Origin: Flavobacterium tyrosinilyticum
Lineage (GTDB): Bacteria > Bacteroidota > Bacteroidia > Flavobacteriales > Flavobacteriaceae
Direction: 5' to 3'
Assembly: GCF_023656565.1 (NCBI RefSeq)
Contig: NZ_JAMOKG010000001.1
Coordinates: 1,381,383 to 1,445,382 of the forward strand
DNA: 64,000 nt
Shown: positions 44,101-53,400 of the stretch, in pieces
How the letters are laid out: each line of letters opens with the position of its first letter
Position numbering within the stretch: the stretch's first letter is position 1
Made by a program: the position numbers and the translations under genes
The notes under the pieces: model-generated
What the model saw: only the letters and a program-made list of their open reading frames with translations
The model's database searches: none
Told to the model about the DNA's origin: nothing

Positions 44101-45997
44101 ACTTTCTGGAACAATCACGGTAAAACCATTACCTGCAACTCCAACAATTACAAAAAATAACGATGCTGCGTGTAATACTTTAGGAAGCATAACAATAGCA
44201 GGTTTATCAGGAAACTGGACTGTAAATCAAACAGGAGCAACGACTCTGCCAAAAAGTTATTCTGGGCCAGGTGTTTCTTTAGCTATTCAAGATTTAGTAG
44301 CAGACACCTATAGCTTTACTGTTACAAATAATGATACAGGTTGTGTTTCAAGTGCAGTTACTGTTACGATAACAGATACAAGCTCTAATACAGATTGGGG
44401 ACCTTCAGGATGGACAAATGGAGAACCTGATGGAAGTAAAAGTGTTACGATTTCATCTTTAGCAAATGGTCAGCCTTTTTCACTGGCTAAGCCAAATATA
44501 GACGCGTGTTCTTTAACTATTACAGTTGGATCTGATGTAATTATCCCATCAGGAGTAACTTTGACTATCACAAATAAGGTAACAAGTAATGGTAAATTGG
44601 TGTTTGAAAGTGGCTCAAGCTTAATACAAACTACCAATGTACAAAACAGTGGAGATATTGTATACAAAAGAGCAACTTCAATTCGTCGTTTTGATTTGAC
44701 ATATTGGTCAAGTCCTATCACTTCAACGAAACAAGATGGTTTTATGATGAAAGATTTATCTCCAGAAACTTTATTTGACAAATATTCCTATTGGTCTTCT
44801 AGTTTCAAGTGGGCAACAGATCTTTACGGCAATATGGAAATGAAACCTGGGATAGGCTATAGCATTAGAGGTCCGCAGTCTTTTAGCATTGAAACTCCTG
44901 CTGAATTTACTGGAAAATTCTTTGGAACACCTAATAACGGAGACATTCCAATTTCAACCACAGCAGATAAATATCTTCTGATCGGAAACCCTTACCCATC
45001 TGCTATCGATGGCCGAAAATTCATTACCGATAATGGAGATGTTGGAGCACTATACTTCTGGACGCATGTATCGCTGCCAAAAAAAGCGGAAGGAAGCAAT
45101 ACCTACAAATACAGTAGTCCAGATTATGCAGTATTCACATTGCTTGGAGCAACAAGGGCTACAACTGGAGGCGAGACTCCTTCGGGATATATTGGCGTAG
45201 GTCAAGGTTTCTTTATAAAACCAAAAGTTACTTCGATTAAATTTAATAATGGCCAGCGTGTAAAAGCAGAAAACTCGCAATTTTTTAAAACTACCGCAAA
45301 AGAAGCTGCAATTGAAGTAAACCGCTTATGGTTAAATCTAAGCAATACCGACGATGCCTATAAACAAATATTGATCGGATACGCAGAAGGCGCAACAAAC
45401 AGCTTCGATTACAATTATGATGCTGTTACGTTAGCAGGTAACTCTTACATAGACTTCTATACGATCAATGAGGCCCAAAAGCTGTCAATCCAAGCGAGAA
45501 GTCTGCCTTTTGACAATACAGAAGGAATCCCTCTTGGCTATAAATCAGTCGCTGAAACTCAGCTTACCATCTCGATAGATCATGCAGATGGATTTTTTAA
45601 CAAACAAGCGGTTTATCTTGAAGATAAAACAACAGGAACAATAACAGATCTTCGCGCTTCAAATTATACTTTCAAAACTGGCATCGGAACTTTTACAGAT
45701 CGTTTTGTATTACGTTATACAAATAAAACATTAGGAACCGACGACATAGAAAATCTTGAAAATAGTGTTTTGATTTCTGTAAAAAACAAAACAGTTAGTA
45801 TTACTTGTTCTAAAGAAACGATCAAAGATGTTACTATTTTCAACGTTGGCGGTCAATTAGTATACAGCAAAAACAAAGTGAATTCATCAGAGTTGCAAAT
45901 TACAAATTTACACTCTAGTGATCAGGTTTTATTAGTTAAAGTAACTTTAGAAAATGGTTCTATAATTACTAAAAAAGTGATTTTTTCTAATTTGTAA
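41159..45997 (+). CDS. Giant T9SS type C secreted protein with PA14-like and tandem Ig-like repeats
   Basis: A 1612-residue protein. The N-terminal targeting region is long, with two hydrophobic parts (LLYSFLFFISS and LGLLCVGMFFVFS), cleaved near residue 45. Residues about 177-335 are PA14-like (CYFVTVRGDDGVRLFVDG). Residues 355-530 are Ig/PKD-like. Five tandem copies of about 91 residues follow at 535-985 (TGLPAGVTGGWSGNVVTISG, SATPYSYTVTLNGGCGTVTA). Then comes another Ig-like stretch, and from about 1175 the shared C-terminal module with a type C T9SS signal (DQVLLVKVTLENGSIITKK). Bases 44680-45735 nearly equal the reverse complement of 36024-37079. Surface adhesin or glycan-binding protein is the likely role. 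Confidence 0.88.
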   Translation: MMRKLLYSFLFFISSKSFYKRLSTPSLGLLCVGMFFVFSTNYGQCGFGGSQYGTTQSIIYNRDNVSGNIGAVTFNNVPVGRYVGVNVIQGLTYTITATSNQSFRKRITLFNPSNASVGTADATSNNGNVSINWTASFTGTLLVRINNSTNCNSTAGNNSTITVSYTGGNNTVDQVNANAEGNNSWIAHVYDFSDTASVNPLTDTNAFTNGSYLGYFLQPNTITGNTTSFSQDYGGGLTPNVPFIATGSGSQQLFYGETFAVRYRMRSTLPKGCYFVTVRGDDGVRLFVDGVKVFDAWVQQGPTEYTNVLVYLNGNSQLQLDYYDKDEANVTDFSIYPADDTINSVNGINTAGPVYRCAGSNSVLDGSAITYQGSNTNPSIKFQWQSSPDNVSWTDIGTNGTSENYTVPATNPTSQTTVYYRRNVTGTASNAGSCTYSTESIAVITSVNTNPTLGTTITGTASQCPAVTGQVYSITTTNATSFNWAVPLGWTITSGQGTNSITVTTGTAGGTISVTATNGCAGRTATRNLAVTMNANNTVVLNSATGTDAQTRCINTAITNIRYNTTGATGATVTGLPAGVTGSWAANVVTISGAPTVSSATPYSYTVTLNGGCGTVTATGTITVNPNNTVSLTSAAGTDAQTACINTPITNITYSTTGATSATVTGLPSGVTGGWSGNVVTISGTPTVSSATPYSYTVTLNGGCGTVTATGTIRVNPNNTVSLTSATGTNGQTSCINTPIANITYSTTGATSATVTGLPAGVTGGWSGNVVTISGAPTVSSATPYSYTVTLNGGCGTVTATGTIRVNPNNTVSLTSAAGTDAQTACINTPITNITYSTTGATSATVTGLPAGVTGGWSGNVVTISGTPTVSSATPYSYTVTLNGGCGTVTATGTIRVNPINTITLTSAAGTDAQSICFNSAITDITYATTGGSVVMTSGFPTGLNIAWSGSVLRISGTPNVSSASPYNYTVALQGNCATVTLSGTITVKPLPATPTITKNNDAACNTLGSITIAGLSGNWTVNQTGATTLPKSYSGPGVSLAIQDLVADTYSFTVTNNDTGCVSSAVTVTITDTSSNTDWGPSGWTNGEPDGSKSVTISSLANGQPFSLAKPNIDACSLTITVGSDVIIPSGVTLTITNKVTSNGKLVFESGSSLIQTTNVQNSGDIVYKRATSIRRFDLTYWSSPITSTKQDGFMMKDLSPETLFDKYSYWSSSFKWATDLYGNMEMKPGIGYSIRGPQSFSIETPAEFTGKFFGTPNNGDIPISTTADKYLLIGNPYPSAIDGRKFITDNGDVGALYFWTHVSLPKKAEGSNTYKYSSPDYAVFTLLGATRATTGGETPSGYIGVGQGFFIKPKVTSIKFNNGQRVKAENSQFFKTTAKEAAIEVNRLWLNLSNTDDAYKQILIGYAEGATNSFDYNYDAVTLAGNSYIDFYTINEAQKLSIQARSLPFDNTEGIPLGYKSVAETQLTISIDHADGFFNKQAVYLEDKTTGTITDLRASNYTFKTGIGTFTDRFVLRYTNKTLGTDDIENLENSVLISVKNKTVSITCSKETIKDVTIFNVGGQLVYSKNKVNSSELQITNLHSSDQVLLVKVTLENGSIITKKVIFSNL
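42761..44119 (+). repeat. Five tandem Ig-like repeats of 267-273 bp
   Basis: Units start at 42761, 43028, 43301, 43574 and 43847. The last three intervals are exactly 273 bases (91 codons). Units 2, 3 and 4 are nearly identical in DNA; units 1 and 5 have diverged. Long alternative-frame open stretches here are products of the repeats, not genes. Confidence 0.92.
44680..45735 (+). repeat. 1056-bp inverted repeat, right copy
   Basis: Partner of 36024-37079. From AATTCG at 44680 to ACATTAGG at 45728-45735 the sequence equals the other copy apart from scattered substitutions. Outside this block the two proteins have diverged. Confidence 0.92.
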
Positions 45998-46016
45998 TAA
46001 AAAATAATATTTCTTC

Positions 46017-46057
46017 AAATGCTCATTCTTTTATTAAAGAATGGGCATTTTTTTTAT
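46017..46057 (+). terminator. Terminator after the 1612-residue T9SS protein gene
   Basis: AAATGCTCATTCTTT and AAAGAATGGGCATTT pair with one G-U, followed by eight T. Confidence 0.88.
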
Positions 46058-46149
46058 AGAAAAAATCCCTAAATCTTGGTATTGTGTTTTTAATTATGGC
46101 TTTATAATTTAGTTTAATTCTTACAATATTAAACTTTAATTACACCGTT

Positions 46150-49100
46150 TTGATTAAAAATATATTTTATTCGTTCATTATAATCTCATTATCATCTCAA
46201 GCAATTTTTTCGCAACAAGGTAAAGTTGATAGCTCATTTAATGTTCTTGATGATGGTCAAAATGGAGATGGATTTGATAATACTGTACGTACACTTCTTC
46301 TTCAGAAAGATGGAACTTTACTTGTAGGAGGAGATTATCTGAGTTTGAATGGAGCACCAACTTCATATCTTACTCGTTTAAATCCAGAAGGGTCTATCGA
46401 TGAAAGTTTCACTACAGGTACGGGTTTCAATGGTAAAATTTATGCTTCTTGTTTGCAGTCAGATGGGAAAATTATAGTTGGAGGAAACTTTACAAGTTAT
46501 AACGGAATTAGTGCGGGAAGAATAATCCGTCTAAACGAAGATGGTTCTTATGATGCCACTTTTAATACAACAATTGGAGCAACTACAGGAATTGTTTATG
46601 ATATTGCCGTACAGCCTGATGGGGAGATAATTATTGTTGGCAGTTTTACAAAATATAATAATAGTACAGTAAATAGAGTGGCACGTTTATTACCAAACGG
46701 AACACTCGATTCTACTTTTTTAACAGGTTCTGGATCTGCATTAAACATTACACACGCAAAAGTTTTATCTGATCAGAAAATACTTCTCACAGGCAATTTT
46801 ACAGTATTTAACGGTGTTTCTGCTAATCGAATAATTCGATTAAATGCCAATGGAACTTTTGATTCTACCTTCAATAGTGGTACTGGCTTTAATGATGATG
46901 TTAATGCCATAGCGTTACAGCCTGATGGGAAAATGGTTTTAGGAGGTAACTTTACCCTTTTTAATAATACTGTAGCGAATAGAATTATTCGATTGAACGA
47001 AGATGGGACTAAAGACGAAAGTTTTGTAACAGGTTATGGCTTTAGTAAAGAAGGAGTTTCAGCAATTAGAATTAATAAGAACGGTGATATCATGGTTGGA
47101 GGATCCTTTACAGGATTTTACAATACTACTGAAGCGTTAAGATTGATTTTTCTGCAATCTGATGGAAGTATAAAACCAAATTTTGATATCGGCTCTGGAC
47201 CTGCTTCTGCTTCAGTTTTAGCTTTAGAATTAGACGAAGAAGATTCTTGGTTTGCTGGAGGCTCTTTTACTGTTTTTAATGGCCAAAATCAAGGCAGGTT
47301 GGTAAAAATTAGTAGTGATGGCGAACATGATATTTCATATTTGGCTTCTGGAATTGGATTTGACAATTCTGTTCTTAGTATTCTGCCACTTCCAAATAGA
47401 AAGATAATAGTTGGAGGCAATTTTAAAAAGTTTAATGGAAATGTTGCTCCCAAAATTACTTGTCTATTAGAAAATGGAATTATTGATCCTGCTTTTAATA
47501 ATTCAGGAAGTAATAACTTGGTAAAAACTGCAGCATTGCAAACTGATGGAAAGATTATTTTAGGGGGAAATTTTACAAAATACAATGATCTTACCAATAA
47601 TCGGATTGTTAGAATATTTTCGGATGGAGAAATAGATGAATCATTGAAGACAGGTGATGGGTTTAATGGACAAGTATATACATTGGCAATTCAGCCTGAT
47701 CAAAAAATAATTGCCGCTGGAGCATTTACAAAGTATAATGGTTCAACAGCTAATACGAGTAGAATTGTTAGAATACTGTCAGATGGAACAAAAGATCCTG
47801 ATTTTGATATTGGTTTAGGTGCTGATGGAACTATAGAAAGTGTAATTATTCAATTAGACGGAAAGATTCTTGTGGGAGGACATTTTAAAAAATTTAATGA
47901 TATGCCTTTTGCAGGTTTGGTAAGGTTAAATCAAGACGGAAGTATTGATGCTAGCTTTAATATAAAAGAGGGTTTTGATAAATATGTTTATGCAATTGCA
48001 CTTCAATCCAATAAGATTATAGTTGGAGGTTCTTTTTTGACTTTTAATAAGGTTTCACAAAAACGCATTCTTCGATTAAATAGTGATGGAAGTCTCGATG
48101 CTACATTCCAATCAGGCGCTGGCTTTAGTAAAGGAGATGTTCGTGCTATTTTAGTGCAGCCAGACGATAGAATTTTGGTAGGAGGAAGTTTTTCGGGAAC
48201 ATATAATACTATTGCTTCTTCTAGATTGATTCGTTTACTGCCTTCAGGATTGTATGATAATTCTTTTGTAGCACCATCAAATAATACGCTGTTTGCAATG
48301 AAATTTGATGAAGATTATAGATTGATGATCGGAGGGAATTTTAATTCTGTTTCTGGTATTTCAAAACATAGAATTGCACGTTTAAAACTTTGCGTTAATA
48401 CCACAGCTTGGGATGGAATTTCATGGTCCAACGGTTATCCGTCTGCGGGAAAAGATGTTTATTTTAAAGAAAGTTTTCCAAACTTAACATCAGTCAATAT
48501 TTGCGGATGCAATATTGAACAAGGTAAAACGGTAACCTTACTTGAAAAAAACACATTAGGAATCGAGTTTGCGTATACCGGTCAAGGGATACTTGTTTTA
48601 GAAGATTCTGCTAGTTTATATCAAGAGGATGAGGAGATAGTAAACACAGGAATTGTTCATTTAAAAAGAAAAACAAAACCAGTAATTCGATTTGACCTTA
48701 CCTATTGGTCTTCTCCAGTGGCCGATATGAAATTATTCGATTTTTCGCCTGAAACACTTTTTGACAAATATTCTTGGTATGATCCTATTGCAGGTTGGAA
48801 AACAAGTCTTTACGGAAGCATGACAATGACTTCTGGTCGTGGCTACAGCATTAGAGCTCCGCAAAGTTTTTCTACTACAGAGCGAGCAATATTTGAAGGT
48901 GTTTTCAAAGGAATTCCAAACAATGGTAAAATAGCAGTTGAGTTGATTGCTGCAGATCGTTTTTATCTAGTTGGTAATCCATATCCATGCGCCATAAGTG
49001 CAGATGATTTCTTAACAGAAAATGAGCCGAAAACAAAGGGAGCATTATACTTCTGGACGCATAACACTCCGCCTAGAATTACAATTCCAGGAACTAATAC

Positions 49101-50016
49101 CTATCGATATACTAATGATGATTATGCAGTTTACAATTTATTAGGAGGTGTTGGCACAAGCTCAGCTTTAAGTTCTGGAGTTAGTAATGATGCACCAAAC
49201 GGTACAATTGCTTCAGGACAAGCCTTTTTTGTAAAAAGCAACGTAACAGGATTCCTAGAATTTAAAAACAGCATGAAAGTTCGAGATAAAAATACTTCCT
49301 TTTTTAGACCAGCTCCAAACTCACAAGCAAAATCTGTTGCCGAAAAGCATAGGTTTTGGCTAAACATTAAAAACCACGAAAATGAATTCAAACAGATTTT
49401 ACTAGGATATGCATCCGGCGCTTCAAATTCTTTAGATCTGAATTATGATGCAGAGTATTTAAGTTCAGGAATGTCATTGGATTTTTACAGTGTAATCGAA
49501 AATAAAAAATTAGTAATCCAAGGCCGTGAATTGCCTTTTTTAGAAAGCGATTCAATAACTATAGGTTATAAAACTACAGTTAGTGATAATTTAAAAATTG
49601 AAATAGATCATAAAGATGATTTTTTTAATGATAAGCCTATTTTTCTAGTCGATAAAAAATTAAATAAAACGCATAATATTTCTGAACTTCCGTATCAATT
49701 TGATTCTGAAGCAGGAACCTTTAATGATCGTTTTTCTATAATTTACAGTAATAAAACTTTAGGAAATAATATTTCTGATAACATCTCGAAGAATATTGTA
49801 GTATCGGTTAAAAATCACAATATACATATTGAATCTTTTGCTGAAACAATAAAAGAGGTAGTGATATTTGATGTATTAGGAAATCTACTGTATACAAAAG
49901 ATCAGCTTGAAACCAAAAGAACTTCCATCGAAAACTTGTTCTCTTCTCATCAGGTTTTATTAGTAAAAGTCATTTTCGAAAGTGGCAAATCAGCTTCAAA
50001 AAAAGTCATTTTTTAA
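46150..50016 (+). CDS. T9SS type C secreted protein with delta-60-type propeller repeats
   Basis: A 1288-residue protein. The start is TTG at 46150, since no ATG precedes the signal peptide (IKNIFYSFIIISLSSQAIFS, cleaved near 21). Residues about 25-750 hold a long series of repeats of about 45-55 residues with the pattern 'LQ-DGKI-VGG-F--YNG---RI-RLN-DGS-D--F--G', known as delta-60 repeats, which probably form one or more beta-propellers. A linker with CGCNIEQGKTVTLLEKNTLG follows. From about 846 the shared type C module begins (RFDLTYWSSPV, NPYPCAISADDF), ending in QVLLVKVIFESGKSASKK. The repeats vary much more than in the neighbouring Ig-like proteins. The function is unknown. Confidence 0.88.
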   Translation: MIKNIFYSFIIISLSSQAIFSQQGKVDSSFNVLDDGQNGDGFDNTVRTLLLQKDGTLLVGGDYLSLNGAPTSYLTRLNPEGSIDESFTTGTGFNGKIYASCLQSDGKIIVGGNFTSYNGISAGRIIRLNEDGSYDATFNTTIGATTGIVYDIAVQPDGEIIIVGSFTKYNNSTVNRVARLLPNGTLDSTFLTGSGSALNITHAKVLSDQKILLTGNFTVFNGVSANRIIRLNANGTFDSTFNSGTGFNDDVNAIALQPDGKMVLGGNFTLFNNTVANRIIRLNEDGTKDESFVTGYGFSKEGVSAIRINKNGDIMVGGSFTGFYNTTEALRLIFLQSDGSIKPNFDIGSGPASASVLALELDEEDSWFAGGSFTVFNGQNQGRLVKISSDGEHDISYLASGIGFDNSVLSILPLPNRKIIVGGNFKKFNGNVAPKITCLLENGIIDPAFNNSGSNNLVKTAALQTDGKIILGGNFTKYNDLTNNRIVRIFSDGEIDESLKTGDGFNGQVYTLAIQPDQKIIAAGAFTKYNGSTANTSRIVRILSDGTKDPDFDIGLGADGTIESVIIQLDGKILVGGHFKKFNDMPFAGLVRLNQDGSIDASFNIKEGFDKYVYAIALQSNKIIVGGSFLTFNKVSQKRILRLNSDGSLDATFQSGAGFSKGDVRAILVQPDDRILVGGSFSGTYNTIASSRLIRLLPSGLYDNSFVAPSNNTLFAMKFDEDYRLMIGGNFNSVSGISKHRIARLKLCVNTTAWDGISWSNGYPSAGKDVYFKESFPNLTSVNICGCNIEQGKTVTLLEKNTLGIEFAYTGQGILVLEDSASLYQEDEEIVNTGIVHLKRKTKPVIRFDLTYWSSPVADMKLFDFSPETLFDKYSWYDPIAGWKTSLYGSMTMTSGRGYSIRAPQSFSTTERAIFEGVFKGIPNNGKIAVELIAADRFYLVGNPYPCAISADDFLTENEPKTKGALYFWTHNTPPRITIPGTNTYRYTNDDYAVYNLLGGVGTSSALSSGVSNDAPNGTIASGQAFFVKSNVTGFLEFKNSMKVRDKNTSFFRPAPNSQAKSVAEKHRFWLNIKNHENEFKQILLGYASGASNSLDLNYDAEYLSSGMSLDFYSVIENKKLVIQGRELPFLESDSITIGYKTTVSDNLKIEIDHKDDFFNDKPIFLVDKKLNKTHNISELPYQFDSEAGTFNDRFSIIYSNKTLGNNISDNISKNIVVSVKNHNIHIESFAETIKEVVIFDVLGNLLYTKDQLETKRTSIENLFSSHQVLLVKVIFESGKSASKKVIF

Positions 50017-50470
50017 AAGCTGAACAGAACGTATATAATTATAACTTCTTTTGATTAAGTTATTGTAAATCAATTATTTGAAAATAAAATATTTTCAAAT
50101 TAACAGTTTTTTCTTATTTTTTATGTTTTCTGAGTTTTTAGTGTTAAAATTATGGGTTTAATACTACATTGGGAATTTCTACGTAAATAAAATCGTACCT
50201 TGTAGTTGGTTTTTATCGATGAAATGCTTTTTTTATCGATTAAATACTTTTCTATAAGCCAATGATTTAATTTTTTTTCTTCAAAAAGCACAGTTTCAAA
50301 AACGGTGTTTTATCTGCCTTAAGTTGATTGTAAAATTGGAGCGCTTCATTGATTCTATATTAAAGATTTAGTCTTGTTTATATGAGGCCTTAAAGCATTT
50401 GTCTTTTTCATTTTGCAATTAATCTTGTTTTGAGTTTGAATTTATTTTTCAATTACTAAAATGCCACAAG
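50017..50470. other. Long upstream region of the 1890-residue protein gene with tandem ATCGAT sites
   Basis: No gene in these 454 bases. TTTTATCGAT occurs at 50211-50220 and again at 50231-50240, exactly 20 bases apart, like the pair at 40101-40130. No perfect TAnnTTTG box was found. TAGTCTTG near 50370 is one base off. Confidence 0.5.
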
Positions 50471-53400
50471 ATGAGAAAAGATTTACTTACTATGCTGAGT
50501 TTCTTCAGCCTTTTATCTTTAGTAACTTATATTGAGAAACCATTAAAATCAAGTAAGAGATTGAGAATCCTTCTAATTTTAGTTTTATCAATCTTCTATA
50601 CCACGTCAAAAGCACAAACTTTAGTACATTCAGTTCCAGCTAGTAATCCTTCTTTTCCTCTTCCTGCGGGTATGGACATAGTTACTGTTGAAGCTTGGGG
50701 CGCAGGAGGCGCAGGAGGTGCAGCAAATGTGACACCTCTAGTTGGAAGGAGTGGTGGCGGTGGTGGTGGTGGTGCTTATGCAAAAGGAACGATTGCCACA
50801 ACAGGACTATCAAGTTTGAATGTTGTTGTTGGGCCAGCTACCTCAGGGGGAACTGGTAATGGAACTTCAGGGGGGGCGTCATATATAACAACTTTTACAG
50901 GTTCTTTCTATGCGCCAGGTGGCCAGGGAGGAAATGCGAATACTGCAACAACTTCTAATCCAACAGGTGGGCTTGGAGGTACTCCCGCTATTGGGAACCT
51001 TGCTACTTCTAATGGTTTAAATGGGGGAGCAGGCGGAAGTTCGGCAGTTGGTTTGCTTCTTACTTCTGGTGCTGGAGGAAATGCAGGTAATTTTGGTCCT
51101 GGACTTGGAGGGGCTGGGGGAGCAGCGAGAAGCACTGTAGCATTGGCTACAGATGTAGGTAATCCCGGAAGTATTTACGGAGGCGGAGGCGGAGGAGCTA
51201 TCAGTGCTTCTACTTTACAAAGTGGTGGAAGTGGTGCCAGAGGCCAAGTTAACATTACATATACTTGTAAAACGTATGGTTTAACTGCAATATCGGCGCC
51301 AAATGTTTGTACAGGGACAACCACACAAGTACAATTAACAGGTACAGCAACGAGCTTGCCAGCTGGTACATACATAGTAACGTATAGTACAAGTCTACCC
51401 AATGCGGTAGGACTAACAGAAACCATGGTAGTTGGGGCTGCCGGATCTGGAAGTTTTACCGCAAGGGGCTTGACTACTTTAGGGAATAGCACTATTACAG
51501 TTACTTCTTTAACTTCTGTAGATTGTACCTCGTCTATTAGTGCAAATAATGTTGTCAATATTGTAGTTAGTGCTCAGCCAACAATAACTTTAGGCTCAAC
51601 TACTGCTGTATGTGCTAGTGCAAGTTTGCAAAATGTATCATTGCCTTATTCGGCAGTTACGAATGCACCAACAAACTATAGTATAACATGGAATCCAAGT
51701 CCGACAAATACCTTTGCAGCAGTTACAAATGCTGCTTTACCAGCAAATTCAATAAACATTGCTGTTCCAGCTGGAACAGCTGCTGGGACATATACAGGAT
51801 CGCTAACAGTTAGTAATGCGGCTGGGTGCGTGTCTGCAGCTCCAACAAATTTTACTATAACTGTAAATCCGTTACCTACAATAACTTTGGGAGCCACTAC
51901 TGCGGTATGCGCAAGTACAAGTGCACAGAGCACGACGTTGCCTTATAGTGCTGTCACAAATGCACCAACGACATACAGCATTACGTGGAATGCCAGTCCG
52001 ACAAATACTTTCGCAGCAGTTACCAATGCTGCATTACCAGCAAACTCAATCAATATCCCTATACCTGCAAATACGGCAGCGGGAACCTACACGGGAACCT
52101 TAACGGTTAGAAATGCAAACGGATGCGTATCATCAGCAAACAATTTTATCGTTACTGTAAACCCATTGCCGACAATAACACTAGGAGCTACTACCGCGGT
52201 ATGTGCAAGTACAAGTGCACAAAGCACTACTTTGCCTTACAGTGCTGTTACAAATGCACCAACGACTTACAGCATTACATGGAATGCTAGTCCGACAAAT
52301 ACTTTTGCAGCAGTTACAAATGCTGCTTTACCAGCAAATTCAATAAACATTGCTGTTCCAGCCGGAACAGCTGTTGGGACATATACAGGATCGCTAACAG
52401 TTCGTAATGCTGCTGGATGTGTGTCTACCACTCCAACAAATTTTACTATAACCGTAAACCCATTGCCAACAATAACATTGGGAGCCACTACCGCAGTATG
52501 CGTAAGCACAAGTGCACAGAGCACAACTTTACCATATAGTGCTGTCACAAATGCACCAACGACGTACAGCATTACGTGGAATGCCAGTCCGACAAATACT
52601 TTCGCAGCAGTTACAAATGCGACATTGCCAGCAAACTCAATCAATATCCCAATACCTGCAAATACGGCAACGGGAACATACACGGGAACCTTAACGGTAA
52701 GCAATGCAAACGGATGTGTGTCATCAGCAAACAATTTTACCGTTACCGTAAACCCATTGTCGACCATAACATTAGGTGCTACTACTGCAGTATGCGCAAG
52801 TACAAGCGCGCAGAGCACAGCATTGCCTTATAGTGCTGTTACAAACGCACCAACGACATACAGCATTACATGGAATGCGAGTCCTACAAACACTTTTGCA
52901 GCAGTTACAAATGCTGCATTGCCAGCAAATTCAATTAATATCCCAATACCTGCAAATACGGCGGGGGGAACATACACGGGAACCTTAACGGGAAGCAATG
53001 CAAACGGATGCGTATCTTCAGCAAATAATTTTACCGTTACCGTAAATCCATTGCCGACCATAACATTAGGAGGCACTGCTGCGGTATGCACAAGTACGAG
53101 CGTACAGAGCACAACTTTACCATATAGTGCTGTGACAAACGCACCAACAACCTACAGCATTACATGGAATGCGAGTCCTACAAACACTTTTGCAGCAGTT
53201 ACCAATGCGACATTGCCAGCGAACTCGATCAATATTCCGATACCTGCAAATACGGCAGCGGGAACATACACAGGAACCGTAACGGTAAGCAATGCAAACG
53301 GATGCGTGTCATCAGCAAACAATTTTACCGTTACGGTAAACGCATTGCCGACAATAACACTAGGAGCTACTACCGCGGTATGTGCAAGTACAAGTGCACA

